In this document: in pieces, positions 36,188-44,951 of the stretch
How the letters are laid out: each line of letters begins with the position of its first letter
Numbering within the stretch: the stretch's first letter is position 1
Origin: Glaciecola sp048820975
GTDB taxonomy: Bacteria > Pseudomonadota > Gammaproteobacteria > Enterobacterales > Alteromonadaceae
Direction of reading: 5' to 3'
Assembly: GCF_048820975.1 (NCBI RefSeq)
Contig: NZ_JBMEUF010000003.1
Span: 275,238-339,237, forward strand
DNA length: 64,000 nt
The notes under the pieces: model-generated
Databases searched by the model: none
The model's input: only the letters and a program-made list of their open reading frames with translations
What the model was told of the DNA's origin: nothing
Translations under genes and position numbers: made by a program

Positions 36188-37316
36188 TTTATTTACCCCT
36201 TTTGACGCACAAATGATGGCATTGGCTTTTCGCTTAGCGCAAAAGGGTACTTATTCCACAACACCCAACCCTCACGTTGGCTGCGTAATTGTAGGCGAAA
36301 ATAAGCAAGTAGTAGGCGAAGGTTTTCATGTTAAAGCAGGGCAAGCCCATGCCGAGGTTAACGCTTTACAGCAAGCTGGCACATTGGCAAAAGATGCTTG
36401 TGCTTACGTAACACTTGAGCCGTGTGCGCATACCAACAGAACAGGGCCATGTGCAAAAGCGCTGGTGAATGCGGGAGTAAAGCGTGTTGTTATTGCTTGC
36501 ACCGATCCTAATCCTAAAGTGGCTGGCAAAGGCATCGCAATACTTGAACAGGCGGGTATTTTAGTTCAATCAGGTTTAATGGAAGAGCAAGGGAAAAAGC
36601 TTAACGAACACTTTTTTCATAGAATGCATAACAATAAGCCCTTCGTAACTGTAAAACTTGCCGCTAGCATAGACGGTAAAACCGCATTAGAAAACGGCGA
36701 AAGCAAATGGATTACAAGCCCGCAAGCAAGGCGTGATGTTCAGGCTCAGCGCGCCAGTTCATGTGCTATTTTATCAGGTGCTGATACCGTTATTGCTGAT
36801 AACCCCCAACTTAATGTAAGAGTAAATGAACTAGAAAGCGCCATTGCTGAGCAATTTCTATGGCGAGAGCAACAACCCTTGCGTGTTATTATTGATAGCC
36901 AAAATCGCCTTAACGCTAAGGCCTATAAATTGTTTAACGACGCCCACCCAAGCTTAGTTTATAATCTTGCGCATAATGAAAATTTAAATCATGCGCAAGT
37001 TACGCAAAAACAGTTGCCAAGTATAAAGGGCGGCAGTAGAGAATTTGTTGATTTACATGCGCTTATGTCATCCTTAGGCGAATTACAAATTAATAGGCTA
37101 TGGGTAGAAGGCGGGGCGAGTTTGAGCGGTGCCTTGTTAGATCATAACTTGGTAGATGAATTGATAATTTATCAAGCGCCTGTTTTACTAGGTAAGCAAG
37201 GTAGGCACTTGACTAATTTTACGTCACCACAAGTTTTGTCAAACGCTCGTAAAGGCAAAATTACTGACCTTACAAAAGTAGGGCCTGACATACGCACCAC
37301 CATTCGTTTTAATTGA
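36180..37316 (+). CDS. ribD: Bifunctional riboflavin deaminase/reductase RibD
   Basis: Steps two and three of riboflavin synthesis. The N-terminal deaminase domain has the zinc site HAEVNAL and PCAHTNRTGPC (residues ~60-90). The C-terminal reductase domain (from ~150) has VTVKLAASIDGKTAL, WITSPQARRDVQ and LWVEGGASLSGALL. The 378 residues are close to E. coli (367). It overlaps nrdR by eight bases and precedes ribE by 37 bp. Confidence 0.96.
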   Translation: MTNLFTPFDAQMMALAFRLAQKGTYSTTPNPHVGCVIVGENKQVVGEGFHVKAGQAHAEVNALQQAGTLAKDACAYVTLEPCAHTNRTGPCAKALVNAGVKRVVIACTDPNPKVAGKGIAILEQAGILVQSGLMEEQGKKLNEHFFHRMHNNKPFVTVKLAASIDGKTALENGESKWITSPQARRDVQAQRASSCAILSGADTVIADNPQLNVRVNELESAIAEQFLWREQQPLRVIIDSQNRLNAKAYKLFNDAHPSLVYNLAHNENLNHAQVTQKQLPSIKGGSREFVDLHALMSSLGELQINRLWVEGGASLSGALLDHNLVDELIIYQAPVLLGKQGRHLTNFTSPQVLSNARKGKITDLTKVGPDIRTTIRFN

Positions 37317-37353
37317 AGACAATAAATTACGCTGAAGAGGTTATTACACAAAC

Positions 37354-38013
37354 ATGTTCACAGGTATTATAGAATCAGTAGGAACCATTTCGAGCTTAAC
37401 TGACTTAGGTGACAACTATCGGCTAGTTGTTAACGTGGGTAAGCTAGATATGGCTGATGTGCATTTGGGTGATAGCATTGCAACTAACGGTGTTTGTTTA
37501 ACCGTGGTTGACATGGGGCAAGATTATTACGCGGCAGACGTATCTTCCGAAACAATAAAGCACACCGCCTTTGCCGATTACCGAACTAATACACAAGTCA
37601 ATTTAGAAAAAGCCATGCGCGCTGATAGTCGCTTTGGTGGCCATATTGTGAGTGGGCATGTAGATGGCGTGGGTGCAGTTGAAAGAATCAATAAACACAC
37701 AAACTATATTGAAGTTTGGGTTAAAGCGCCTAGCGAAATTGCAAAGTACATAGCGCATAAAGGCTCAATAACGGTTGATGGCGTAAGCTTAACCGTAAAC
37801 GAGGTAGACGGTGCATCATTCATGCTATGGCTAATTCCCCATACACTGCAAGAAACCGTATTTGGCACTTACACGGCAGGCTCAAAGGTTAATTTAGAAG
37901 TTGATGTAATTGCGCGTTACTTAGAGCGCTTATTGCAAGGTGATAAAGCCGCTGAGCCTACCAAGAAAGATATTAGTATGGAATTTTTAGCGCAGCACGG
38001 CTATTTAAAATAA
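37354..38013 (+). CDS. ribE: Riboflavin synthase alpha subunit
   Basis: Dismutates two 6,7-dimethyl-8-ribityllumazines to riboflavin. The 219 residues form two duplicated lumazine-binding domains, each starting with the typical pattern: MFTGIIESVG at residue 1, and a second beginning HIVSGHVDGVG near residue 96. NGVCLTVV and DGVSLTVNEV are the paired motifs. It is called ribC in E. coli; ribE is used in this cluster naming. It works with ribH in this window to complete the pathway. Confidence 0.96.
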   Translation: MFTGIIESVGTISSLTDLGDNYRLVVNVGKLDMADVHLGDSIATNGVCLTVVDMGQDYYAADVSSETIKHTAFADYRTNTQVNLEKAMRADSRFGGHIVSGHVDGVGAVERINKHTNYIEVWVKAPSEIAKYIAHKGSITVDGVSLTVNEVDGASFMLWLIPHTLQETVFGTYTAGSKVNLEVDVIARYLERLLQGDKAAEPTKKDISMEFLAQHGYLK

Positions 38014-38049
38014 TAATCAATAATTACGAACAACAATAACGGATAAGCA

Positions 38050-39156
38050 ATGGCATTAAATACAACGGCAGAAATATTAGAAGACATTAAATTGGGCAAA
38101 ATGGTCATTTTAATGGATGACGAAGACCGTGAAAATGAAGGCGATTTGATCATGGCGGCCGAGCACGTAACGCCCGAAGCCATTAACTTTATGGTTACCC
38201 ATGCACGCGGTTTAGTTTGTTTGCCTATGACGCAAGCGCGTTGTGAAACCTTAAAGCTACCCCTTATGGTAGATAATAATGGCGCACAGTTTTCAACTAA
38301 TTTTACGGTTTCTATTGAGGCGGCAGAAGGTGTGACCACCGGTATTTCAGCTGCCGACAGAGCAAAAACAGTGCTAGCTGCAGTAGCAAAAGATGCGACC
38401 AGTGAATCTATTGTTCAACCCGGCCATATTTTCCCATTAATTGCAAAAGAGGGAGGGGTACTAAATCGTGCGGGCCATACTGAAGCCGGTGTTGATTTAG
38501 CCAGATTAGCAGGTTGCGAGCCAGCCGGTGTGATTGTCGAAATACTTAATCCTGATGGTAGCATGGCAAGACGCCCTGAACTTGAAGAGTTCGCTAAGCA
38601 ACATGACTTAAAAATTGGCACTATTGCTGATTTGATTGAGTATCGTAATTTAAATGAAACTACGATCGAAAAAGTGGCAAGATGTAAATTGCCTACCGTG
38701 CACGGCGAGTTCACCTTAACCACTTATAAAGATGTGATTGATGAACAAATACACTTTGTTTTGCAAAAAGGTGAAATTAGTGAACTTGAGCCGACCTTGG
38801 TGAGAGTGCATTTGCAAAACTCTTTAAGTGATCTCTTAGGCTCTACACGTGCTATTAATAGGTCTATGTCTTTAGACAGCGCTATGCAACGTATTGCGAA
38901 AGAAAATGGCGTTATTGTTGTATTAGGTAAAAAAGAAGATCTTGAATCACAAGTCAAACAATTTGAAGCGGAAGACAACAACAGCATTGCTAAAGGCAAA
39001 GTGTGGGAAGGTTCATCGCGTACTGTAGGTGTGGGAAGTCAAATACTCGCTAGTTTGGGTATTAAGAAAATGCGTTTATTAAGTAAGCCCGTTAAATATT
39101 CTGCTTTGTCAGGTTTTGGTCTTGAAGTTGTAGAATATATACACGACGAAAAATAA
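38050..39156 (+). CDS. ribBX: DHBP synthase fused to degenerate GTP cyclohydrolase II domain (RibBX type)
   Basis: The N-terminal ~200 residues form an intact 3,4-dihydroxy-2-butanone 4-phosphate synthase: DDEDRENEGDLIMAAE, STNFTVSIEA, and HTEAGVDLARLAGCEPAGV with the acid and metal residues. The C-terminal ~165 residues align by position with GTP cyclohydrolase II (LVRVHLQ..., LASLGIKKMRLLS), but the zinc-binding CLTGD...CDCG block is replaced by a segment without cysteines (NSLSDLLGSTRAINRS). GTP cyclohydrolase activity is therefore not expected, and a separate ribA should exist. This matches the RibBX variant reported in proteobacteria (from memory). It lies between ribE and ribH. Confidence 0.9.
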   Translation: MALNTTAEILEDIKLGKMVILMDDEDRENEGDLIMAAEHVTPEAINFMVTHARGLVCLPMTQARCETLKLPLMVDNNGAQFSTNFTVSIEAAEGVTTGISAADRAKTVLAAVAKDATSESIVQPGHIFPLIAKEGGVLNRAGHTEAGVDLARLAGCEPAGVIVEILNPDGSMARRPELEEFAKQHDLKIGTIADLIEYRNLNETTIEKVARCKLPTVHGEFTLTTYKDVIDEQIHFVLQKGEISELEPTLVRVHLQNSLSDLLGSTRAINRSMSLDSAMQRIAKENGVIVVLGKKEDLESQVKQFEAEDNNSIAKGKVWEGSSRTVGVGSQILASLGIKKMRLLSKPVKYSALSGFGLEVVEYIHDEK

Positions 39157-39175
39157 ATTTAACTTGTTGAACATT

Positions 39176-39218
39176 TGTACTAAAAAGTACACTAAAGGGC
39201 GTTGGCTTGTGCTACAAT
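39176..39218 (+). promoter_or_regulatory. Candidate promoter and operator upstream of ribH-nusB
   Basis: TACAAT at 39213-39218 preceded by TG-C (extended -10) with a GC-rich discriminator suggests an internal promoter. Upstream at 39176-39191 is the perfect inverted repeat TGTACT-AAAA-AGTACA, which could be an operator. The -35 is poor. Confidence 0.45.
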
Positions 39219-39248
39219 TCGCGCCGATTTTTATAGGAGCACATATAA

Positions 39249-39725
39249 ATGCACATTATTGAAGGTAACATTCGCGCAACAGGTAAGAAATTTGCTGTTA
39301 TTGTTTCTCGTTTCAACAGCTTTGTTGTAGAAAGTTTGCTTGACGGCGCTTTGGATACTTTAGAGCGTCACGGTGAAGTTAACACTGACGACATCACTGT
39401 AATTCGCGTACCCGGTGCTTATGAGTTGCCAATTGTAGCTAAAAAAGCGGCTGCTAGTGGTAAATTTGATGGCATCATTGCATTAGGTGCTGTAATTCGT
39501 GGCGGTACACCTCACTTTGATTTCGTAGCGGGTGAGTGTAACAAAGGCCTTGCTCAAGTCTCTTTAGATGCAACGCTTCCTGTATCATTTGGTGTTATAA
39601 CGACTGACTCTATTGAACAAGCTATTGAGCGTTCTGGTACTAAAGCCGGAAACAAAGGTTCAGAAGCTGCGTTAGGTGCACTTGAAATGGTTAACGTATT
39701 AGCGGCTATTGACGAGGCGCTATAA
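39249..39725 (+). CDS. ribH: 6,7-dimethyl-8-ribityllumazine synthase RibH
   Basis: Condenses the RibB and RibD/phosphatase products to lumazine and assembles into icosahedral or decameric shells. The 158 residues match the family. AVIVSRFNSFVVESLLDGAL, VPGAYELPIVAKKAA, GAVIRGGTPHFDFV and the NKGSEAALGALEM helix are present. A good SD (TAGGAGC) precedes the ATG. The nusB GTG follows immediately after the stop codon. Confidence 0.97.
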   Translation: MHIIEGNIRATGKKFAVIVSRFNSFVVESLLDGALDTLERHGEVNTDDITVIRVPGAYELPIVAKKAAASGKFDGIIALGAVIRGGTPHFDFVAGECNKGLAQVSLDATLPVSFGVITTDSIEQAIERSGTKAGNKGSEAALGALEMVNVLAAIDEAL

Positions 39726-40148
39726 GTGAAACCAGCTCATAGAAAGCAAGCCCGCGTGCTTGCGTTACAAGCTTTGTATGCATGGTCAATGAGTGGTAAT
39801 GATATGTCTCAAGTTGAGTTGAGCATAGTTACCACTAACGACATGAGCAAAGTCGATATGGAATATTTTCAAGCCATTTTGCAAGGCGCTAGCGCTGATG
39901 TTAAAGCCCTAGATAAAGCGTATAAGCCTTATTTAGGAAGGTTGCCGGAAGAAATGGATCCTATCGAAAAAGCTATTATGCGTTTAGCTACTGTTGAATT
40001 AACACTTCGTATGGATACACCATACAAGGTGGTAATAAACGAAGCAATTGAGCTAGCGAAATCATTTGGTGCCGAAGATAGCCATAAATTTATTAATGGC
40101 GCGCTTGATAAAGCTGTAAAAACACTTCGTAAAGACGAAAGAAGCTAA
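39726..40148 (+). CDS. nusB: Transcription antitermination factor NusB
   Basis: An all-helical RNA-binding protein of 140 residues that pairs with NusE (S10) at boxA to prevent termination in rRNA operons. KPAHRKQARVLALQALYAW at the N-terminus, DPIEKAIMRLATVEL and VVINEAIELAKSFGAEDSHKFINGALDK-type blocks are typical. The start is GTG directly after the ribH stop, so translation is coupled. It precedes thiL by three bases. Confidence 0.97.
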   Translation: MKPAHRKQARVLALQALYAWSMSGNDMSQVELSIVTTNDMSKVDMEYFQAILQGASADVKALDKAYKPYLGRLPEEMDPIEKAIMRLATVELTLRMDTPYKVVINEAIELAKSFGAEDSHKFINGALDKAVKTLRKDERS

Positions 40149-40151
40149 GTT

Positions 40152-41126
40152 TTGAATGAATTCAATTTAATTCAGCGCTACTTTGCGTCGTCAAATATTG
40201 CCCGAAAAGACGTGATTATTGGCATTGGAGACGACGCAGCTATTACCCAAGTGCCTGAAAACCAACTGCTAGCAACCACAACTGATACCCTAGTAGAAGG
40301 CGTGCATTTCCTTGCTGGCACAAAAGCAAGTGATATTGCGCACAAGGCTATTTCTGTAAACTTGAGTGATTTGGCGGCTATGGGCGCTGAACCAAGTTGG
40401 ATAAGTTTGTCTTTGTCGCTGCCTGAGGCTAATGAAACATGGCTGCAACAATTCTCTGATAAGTTAATTGAATTAAGTGATTATTATTCGGTTCAATTAA
40501 TAGGTGGAGACACTGTTAAAGGGCCTTTATCAATTACCATTACCGCACAAGGCATAGTGCCACCACAGAGTATATTAACGCGCTCAGGTGCGAATGCTGG
40601 TGATTGGATATTTGTAACCGGTTGTTTAGGTGATGCTGGAGCTGGCCTTGATATTTTACTTGGCAAGCTTGAAGTTAGCGATAGCGCGGCGCGCGAGTAT
40701 TTGGTGAATAGACATTCATGCCCAAGCGCTAGAGTACTTGCTGGAACTACTTTGCGAAGATTGGCGACCTCATGTATCGATATTTCTGATGGCTTGTTGC
40801 AAGATTTGCAGCACGTTATGCGAGCATCGAGTACAGGAGCAATCATCCATTTAGAAAAATTGCCTATTTCTGAACAATTGGGTACTAACGTAACTGATTT
40901 AAAACAAGCGTTAGCGTATGCCACAACCGCCGGTGATGATTACGAATTATTGTTTACCGTATCAGAAGAGCATCGTACAAGTGTACTAACGGCCCTAGAT
41001 AATTACGGTATTGACTACGCCAATATAGGCATGATGACCGGCGCAGTGGGTAAAGTTGACCTTCGTTTAGATGATAAACCATACGAGCTTGAAGTAAGTA
41101 ATGCCGCAGGCTACCTGCATTTCTAA
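40152..41126 (+). CDS. thiL: Thiamine-monophosphate kinase ThiL
   Basis: Phosphorylates thiamine monophosphate to the active diphosphate. It has 324 residues (E. coli 325). The PurM/AIR-synthase-like fold has GIGDDAAI, TTDTLVEGVHF, NLSDLAAMGAEP, DISDGLLQDL and TTAGDDYELLF. The start is TTG (MNEFNLIQRYF) three bases after nusB. It is in the same operon as nusB and pgpA, as in E. coli. Confidence 0.96.
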   Translation: MNEFNLIQRYFASSNIARKDVIIGIGDDAAITQVPENQLLATTTDTLVEGVHFLAGTKASDIAHKAISVNLSDLAAMGAEPSWISLSLSLPEANETWLQQFSDKLIELSDYYSVQLIGGDTVKGPLSITITAQGIVPPQSILTRSGANAGDWIFVTGCLGDAGAGLDILLGKLEVSDSAAREYLVNRHSCPSARVLAGTTLRRLATSCIDISDGLLQDLQHVMRASSTGAIIHLEKLPISEQLGTNVTDLKQALAYATTAGDDYELLFTVSEEHRTSVLTALDNYGIDYANIGMMTGAVGKVDLRLDDKPYELEVSNAAGYLHF

Positions 41127-41156
41127 TTGACCCCTTAAATTTAATAATGCAGAGCA

Positions 41157-41639
41157 ATGGACAAAATTTTACGCGCAAAAGTTAATCTACGGAATCCTTA
41201 TCACTTTTTAGGCTTTGGTTTCGGTTCAGGTTTAATTCCCTTTATGCCAGGCACTATGGGCTCTATTGCTGCTATTCCGCTTATACTAGCAATGAGTTAT
41301 CTTCCTATATCTCTATTTATTATTGTGACACTCATTGCCGCTATTATTGGCATTAGAATTTGCGAGCAAGTGAGCGCAGATTTAGACGTACATGACCATG
41401 GCGCAATAGTCTGGGATGAAATAGCCGGTATGATGATAGTGTTTATTGCTATCCCTTTAAGCTGGCATAGCGTGCTACTTGGATTTGTGTTGTTTCGTTT
41501 CTTTGATATTTTAAAGCCGTGGCCCATTAGCTTTATTGATAAAAACATACACGGCGGCTGGGGCATCATGTTAGATGACTTAGTGGCAGGCGTAATGGCA
41601 CTGGCATGCCTTCATGGCATCTACTGGCTTTTACCTTAA
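41157..41639 (+). CDS. pgpA: Phosphatidylglycerophosphatase A
   Basis: An inner-membrane enzyme of 160 residues dephosphorylating phosphatidylglycerol phosphate. HFLGFGFGSGLIPFMPGTMGS, VWDEIAGMMI and MLDDLVAGVMAL are the PgpA blocks, with hydrophobic segments at ~38-62, ~82-105 and the C-terminus. It is the last gene of the nrdR-to-pgpA run and converges on dxs. A hairpin overlapping the dxs stop terminates transcription. Confidence 0.95.
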   Translation: MDKILRAKVNLRNPYHFLGFGFGSGLIPFMPGTMGSIAAIPLILAMSYLPISLFIIVTLIAAIIGIRICEQVSADLDVHDHGAIVWDEIAGMMIVFIAIPLSWHSVLLGFVLFRFFDILKPWPISFIDKNIHGGWGIMLDDLVAGVMALACLHGIYWLLP

Positions 41640-41655
41640 AAACACTTAAGCAAGC

Positions 41656-41683
41656 CTTTTAAGGGCTCAAAAGCCCTTAAAAG
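41656..41683. terminator. Bidirectional hairpin between pgpA and dxs, overlapping the dxs stop
   Basis: Perfect 12-bp stem CTTTTAAGGGCT (41656-41667) / AGCCCTTAAAAG (41672-41683), loop CAAA. The right arm includes the dxs stop codon (41677-41679), so the end of dxs lies inside the stem. Confidence 0.7.
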
Positions 41684-43536
41684 AAGTCTTTAACTGCCTT
41701 TACTATTCCTTTAGCATCAATACCTAATTCGCTATACATTTCTTGCTGAGTACCTTGCATAACAAATTCATCGGGTAAACCTAAGTTAAGTACGTGAGCT
41801 AACACTTTATTTTCTTGTAAACATTGCATCACCGCATGCCCAGCCCCACCAATAATAGCACCGTCTTCAAGAGTAACTAGTAATTCGTGCTGTTTAGCTG
41901 CGTCTAACACAGCTTCGGCATCAAGTGGTTTTATAAAGCGCATATCTATTAAACTTGCATTGAGTTTATTTGCGGCTTCAATAGCTTCAGGTAGTAGGGC
42001 ACCAAAGTTTAAAATAGCCACTTTCTCACCGTTTCTTAAACTGCGGCTTTTACCTATTTCTAAGGCTTGCATAGGTTTTGTTGCATCAACGGCCATGCCT
42101 GAGCCACGCGGGTATCGCACTGCTGCTGGTTTATTAGCTATATGCCCTGTGTACAACATATTGCGGCATTCGGCTTCATCGCCAGGCGCCATAATAATCA
42201 TGTTAGGGATGCAGCGTAAAAAGCTTATGTCAAACGCACCTTGATGCGTAGGGCCATCGGCACCAACAATACCTGCTCGGTCTATTGCGAACAATACCGG
42301 TAATTCTTGTAAGGCCACATCGTGAATCAGTTGATCGTATCCACGCTGTAGGAAGGTTGAATAAATTGCCACAATGGCATTTTTATTCTCTCGCGCTAAG
42401 CCACCCGCTAGGGTAACAGCATGCTGTTCCGCTATGGCTACATCTATGTATTGTTCAGGAAATTCTTGTGAAAATTTAACCATACCAGAGCCTTCACGCA
42501 TGGCTGGCGTTATGGCTATTAGGTCGCTGTCTTTAGCGGCCATGTCACATAACCACTGGCCAAATATGGCTGAATATGTAGGTGCGCTGGGCTTAGCCGT
42601 AGGTAATTTTTCTGTGGTGTGATCAAATTTAGGGACAGCATGCCATTTTATAGGGTCTTGCTCAGCCTGTTGGTAGCCTTTTCCTTTTTTCGTGACCACA
42701 TGCAATATTTTAGGTCCGCTCATGTTGCGCATGTTACTTAGCGTATCTACTAAGCCATTTACGTCGTGCCCATCAATTGGACCAATGTAATTAAAGCCGA
42801 GTTCTTCAAAGATAGTACCAGGCACAACCATGCCTTTGATGTGCTCTTCTGCTTTACTAGCAAATTCTTTAATAGGCGGTACGCTTGATAAAATTTTCTT
42901 ACCGCCGTCGCGGATAGAATTAAAGAAATTGCCGGTAAGTAAACGCGCTAAATGGCTGTTTAATGCGCCCACGTTTTCAGAAATAGACATTTCATTGTCA
43001 TTTAACACAACTAATAAATCTTTGTTTAAATCGCCACCGTGGTTTAAGGCCTCAAAGGCTAAACCGGCCGTCATTGCGCCATCGCCTATTACGGCAACCA
43101 CTTTTCGGCCTTTGTCTTCTTTTTCAGCCGCAATAGCCATACCTAAGGCAGCGCTTATTGACGTTGATGAATGCCCTACAGCAAAGGTGTCATATTCGCT
43201 TTCAGGAGGCCAAGGGAAGGGATGAAGCCCTCCTTTTTGCCTAATGGTGGTCATCTTATCGCGCCGACCTGTTAAAATTTTATGCGGGTAAGCTTGGTGG
43301 CCCACGTCCCATAGTAAGCGGTCAAAAGGGGTGTTGTACACGTAATGTAAAGCAACTGTTAGTTCTACTGTACCCAAACCTGAGGCAAAATGTCCGCTGC
43401 TTTGGCTTACGCAATTAAGTAGGAACTGGCGTAATTCATCGGCCGTGTTTTTGAGCTTCGATTTAGGTTGCTGGCGCAAATCGCTAGGTAAATTAGCTAA
43501 GGCCAAATGCGGATAATGTGTTAAATCAAGACTCAT
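41677..43536 (-). CDS. dxs: 1-deoxy-D-xylulose-5-phosphate synthase Dxs
   Basis: A thiamine-diphosphate enzyme condensing pyruvate and glyceraldehyde 3-phosphate, the entry step of the MEP isoprenoid pathway. It has 619 residues (E. coli 620). DVGHQAYPHKILTGR, VIGDGAMTAGLAFEALNHG (the GDG...N ThDP/Mg motif), YSTFLQRGYDQ and DRAGIVGADGPTHQGAFD are present. It is last in the xseB-ispA-dxs operon, 40 bp after ispA. It needs the cofactor whose final kinase, thiL, is encoded opposite. Confidence 0.98.
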   Translation of the reverse strand: MSLDLTHYPHLALANLPSDLRQQPKSKLKNTADELRQFLLNCVSQSSGHFASGLGTVELTVALHYVYNTPFDRLLWDVGHQAYPHKILTGRRDKMTTIRQKGGLHPFPWPPESEYDTFAVGHSSTSISAALGMAIAAEKEDKGRKVVAVIGDGAMTAGLAFEALNHGGDLNKDLLVVLNDNEMSISENVGALNSHLARLLTGNFFNSIRDGGKKILSSVPPIKEFASKAEEHIKGMVVPGTIFEELGFNYIGPIDGHDVNGLVDTLSNMRNMSGPKILHVVTKKGKGYQQAEQDPIKWHAVPKFDHTTEKLPTAKPSAPTYSAIFGQWLCDMAAKDSDLIAITPAMREGSGMVKFSQEFPEQYIDVAIAEQHAVTLAGGLARENKNAIVAIYSTFLQRGYDQLIHDVALQELPVLFAIDRAGIVGADGPTHQGAFDISFLRCIPNMIIMAPGDEAECRNMLYTGHIANKPAAVRYPRGSGMAVDATKPMQALEIGKSRSLRNGEKVAILNFGALLPEAIEAANKLNASLIDMRFIKPLDAEAVLDAAKQHELLVTLEDGAIIGGAGHAVMQCLQENKVLAHVLNLGLPDEFVMQGTQQEMYSELGIDAKGIVKAVKDFF

Positions 43537-43576
43537 GTGTATAGTGTTCTTCTACTGTAATTGTGCGACAACGAAA

Positions 43577-44479
43577 TTAATATTTTCTAGCAACTAAATA
43601 TTCAGAAAACTGAATTAAGTTTTGTGTATTGTAAGGCAAAGTTGCTAAAGCTTGTAGTGCTAGTTCATGTTGTTCATGTAAAGCTAGCTGCGCGCCCTCT
43701 AATCCTAGTAACGAAACGAAGGTTGATTTATTGGCGTCTTGGTCTGAACCTTGCGGTTTACCTAGTGTTGTTGTGTCAGAGGTAACGTCAAGAATATCAT
43801 CTTGAATTTGAAACGCTAAGCCAATATGTTTTGCATACTTTAACAAAAGTTGCACATTATGTGGGCTAATGTCCTTACAAAGGATGCATGGCAATTGTAC
43901 ACAAGCACTCAACAAAGCACCTGTTTTTAAACTGTGTAAATTCCGCAAGGCTTCAATGGGTATTTGCATATTGGTTGCTGCAAGGTCAATGCTCTGCCCA
44001 CCTACCATGCCAGCGGCGCCAGCAGCTTTTGTAAGATGACGTATTAATTCAATGCGTTGTGAATCTGCAAATTGACTTAGCGGGGCATTCGCTATTACTT
44101 CAAAAGCCATGCACTGCAGGGCATCGCCGGCTAATATAGCGGTGGCTTCATTAAATTGAATATGGCACGTAGGCTTACCTCTGCGCAGGTCATCGTCGTC
44201 CATGGCGGGTAAATCATCGTGCACCAATGAATATGCGTGAATACACTCTATGGCTAAGGCAACCTGATTAAGGTCACTTTGGGGGATTTTCAACATTTGC
44301 CCTACAATATTAACTAGCAAAGGGCGCATTCTTTTGCCGCCATTGAGCAAGGCGTATTCAATGGCCTTGGCTAATTCAATTTCTGCAGGTTCATAATTAC
44401 TTAAATAATCAGAAAAATCTAAGCTGAGTTGGGCTTTAGTTTGCGTTAATAATGTTTCTAAGGGCGCAGGTAATGACAT
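43577..44479 (-). CDS. ispA: Farnesyl diphosphate synthase IspA
   Basis: A chain-length-determining prenyltransferase of 300 residues (E. coli 299). First aspartate-rich motif DDLPAMDDDDLRRGKPTCH; second FQIQDDILDVT; GGKRMRPLLV near the N-terminus. It makes farnesyl diphosphate from IPP and DMAPP for quinones and the undecaprenyl carrier. It starts six bases after the xseB stop. Confidence 0.97.
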   Translation of the reverse strand: MSLPAPLETLLTQTKAQLSLDFSDYLSNYEPAEIELAKAIEYALLNGGKRMRPLLVNIVGQMLKIPQSDLNQVALAIECIHAYSLVHDDLPAMDDDDLRRGKPTCHIQFNEATAILAGDALQCMAFEVIANAPLSQFADSQRIELIRHLTKAAGAAGMVGGQSIDLAATNMQIPIEALRNLHSLKTGALLSACVQLPCILCKDISPHNVQLLLKYAKHIGLAFQIQDDILDVTSDTTTLGKPQGSDQDANKSTFVSLLGLEGAQLALHEQHELALQALATLPYNTQNLIQFSEYLVARKY

Positions 44480-44485
44480 AATTGA

Positions 44486-44710
44486 TTATTCAGATAAAGG
44501 CTGTAAGCTTTCTTGACCGTTGTTTTGCGTTAACACTTGGACTTTTTGCTCAGCATCTTTTAGTAGTTTTTGCGTGTGCCTAGCAAGCGATACACCGCGT
44601 TCAAATTGTTTAAGCGAGGCATCTAAAGGAATTTCTCCACGCTCCATTTCAATTACAATAGTGTCTAACTCAGCCATTGCTTGTTCAAATGACATTTCTT
44701 CTATTTTCAT
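44486..44710 (-). CDS. xseB: Exodeoxyribonuclease VII small subunit
   Basis: A helical protein of 74 residues (E. coli 80) with the XseB pattern SFEQAMAELDTIVIEMERGE, PLDASLKQFERGVSLAR and QKLLKDAEQKVQVL. It forms exonuclease VII with XseA, which is not in the window. First gene of the xseB-ispA-dxs operon; a 241-bp intergenic region separates it from pomA. Confidence 0.95.
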   Translation of the reverse strand: MKIEEMSFEQAMAELDTIVIEMERGEIPLDASLKQFERGVSLARHTQKLLKDAEQKVQVLTQNNGQESLQPLSE

Positions 44711-44951
44711 ACCATATTTTCCACATAAAAACGTTGGTGCTAAGCACGGGTTTGCACCTTAAACCACAGGCCTTATAAATTCAATTATTCGGTGAATAAA
44801 ATCGCTAATTTACATAAAGAAGTTTGTAAATTGGTCGTTAATACCTACACAGGTAAATTATATCCTTTATTTAAGTTACGGCGCCTGATTTTCGCATTAA
44901 GTATTAAATCACCATGCGACCGACCTTTTAATTTGTGAGTAGGAGTGAAAA
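44711..44951. other. Divergent intergenic region between xseB and pomA
   Basis: 241 bp of AT-rich sequence must hold promoters for both directions. I looked for a sigma-28 flagellar promoter before pomA and found no convincing TAAAGTTT/GCCGATAA pair. Confidence 0.5.

Noticed and set aside
37317..38049. FMN riboswitch controlling the riboflavin genes
   Set aside because: Gaps before ribE and ribBX are only 36-37 bp, and no conserved FMN-aptamer text is seen there or before nrdR or ribH.
44711..44951. Sigma-28 flagellar promoter before pomA
   Set aside because: No TAAAGTTT-N11-GCCGATAA-like pair is present; TTAAGTT alone is too weak.
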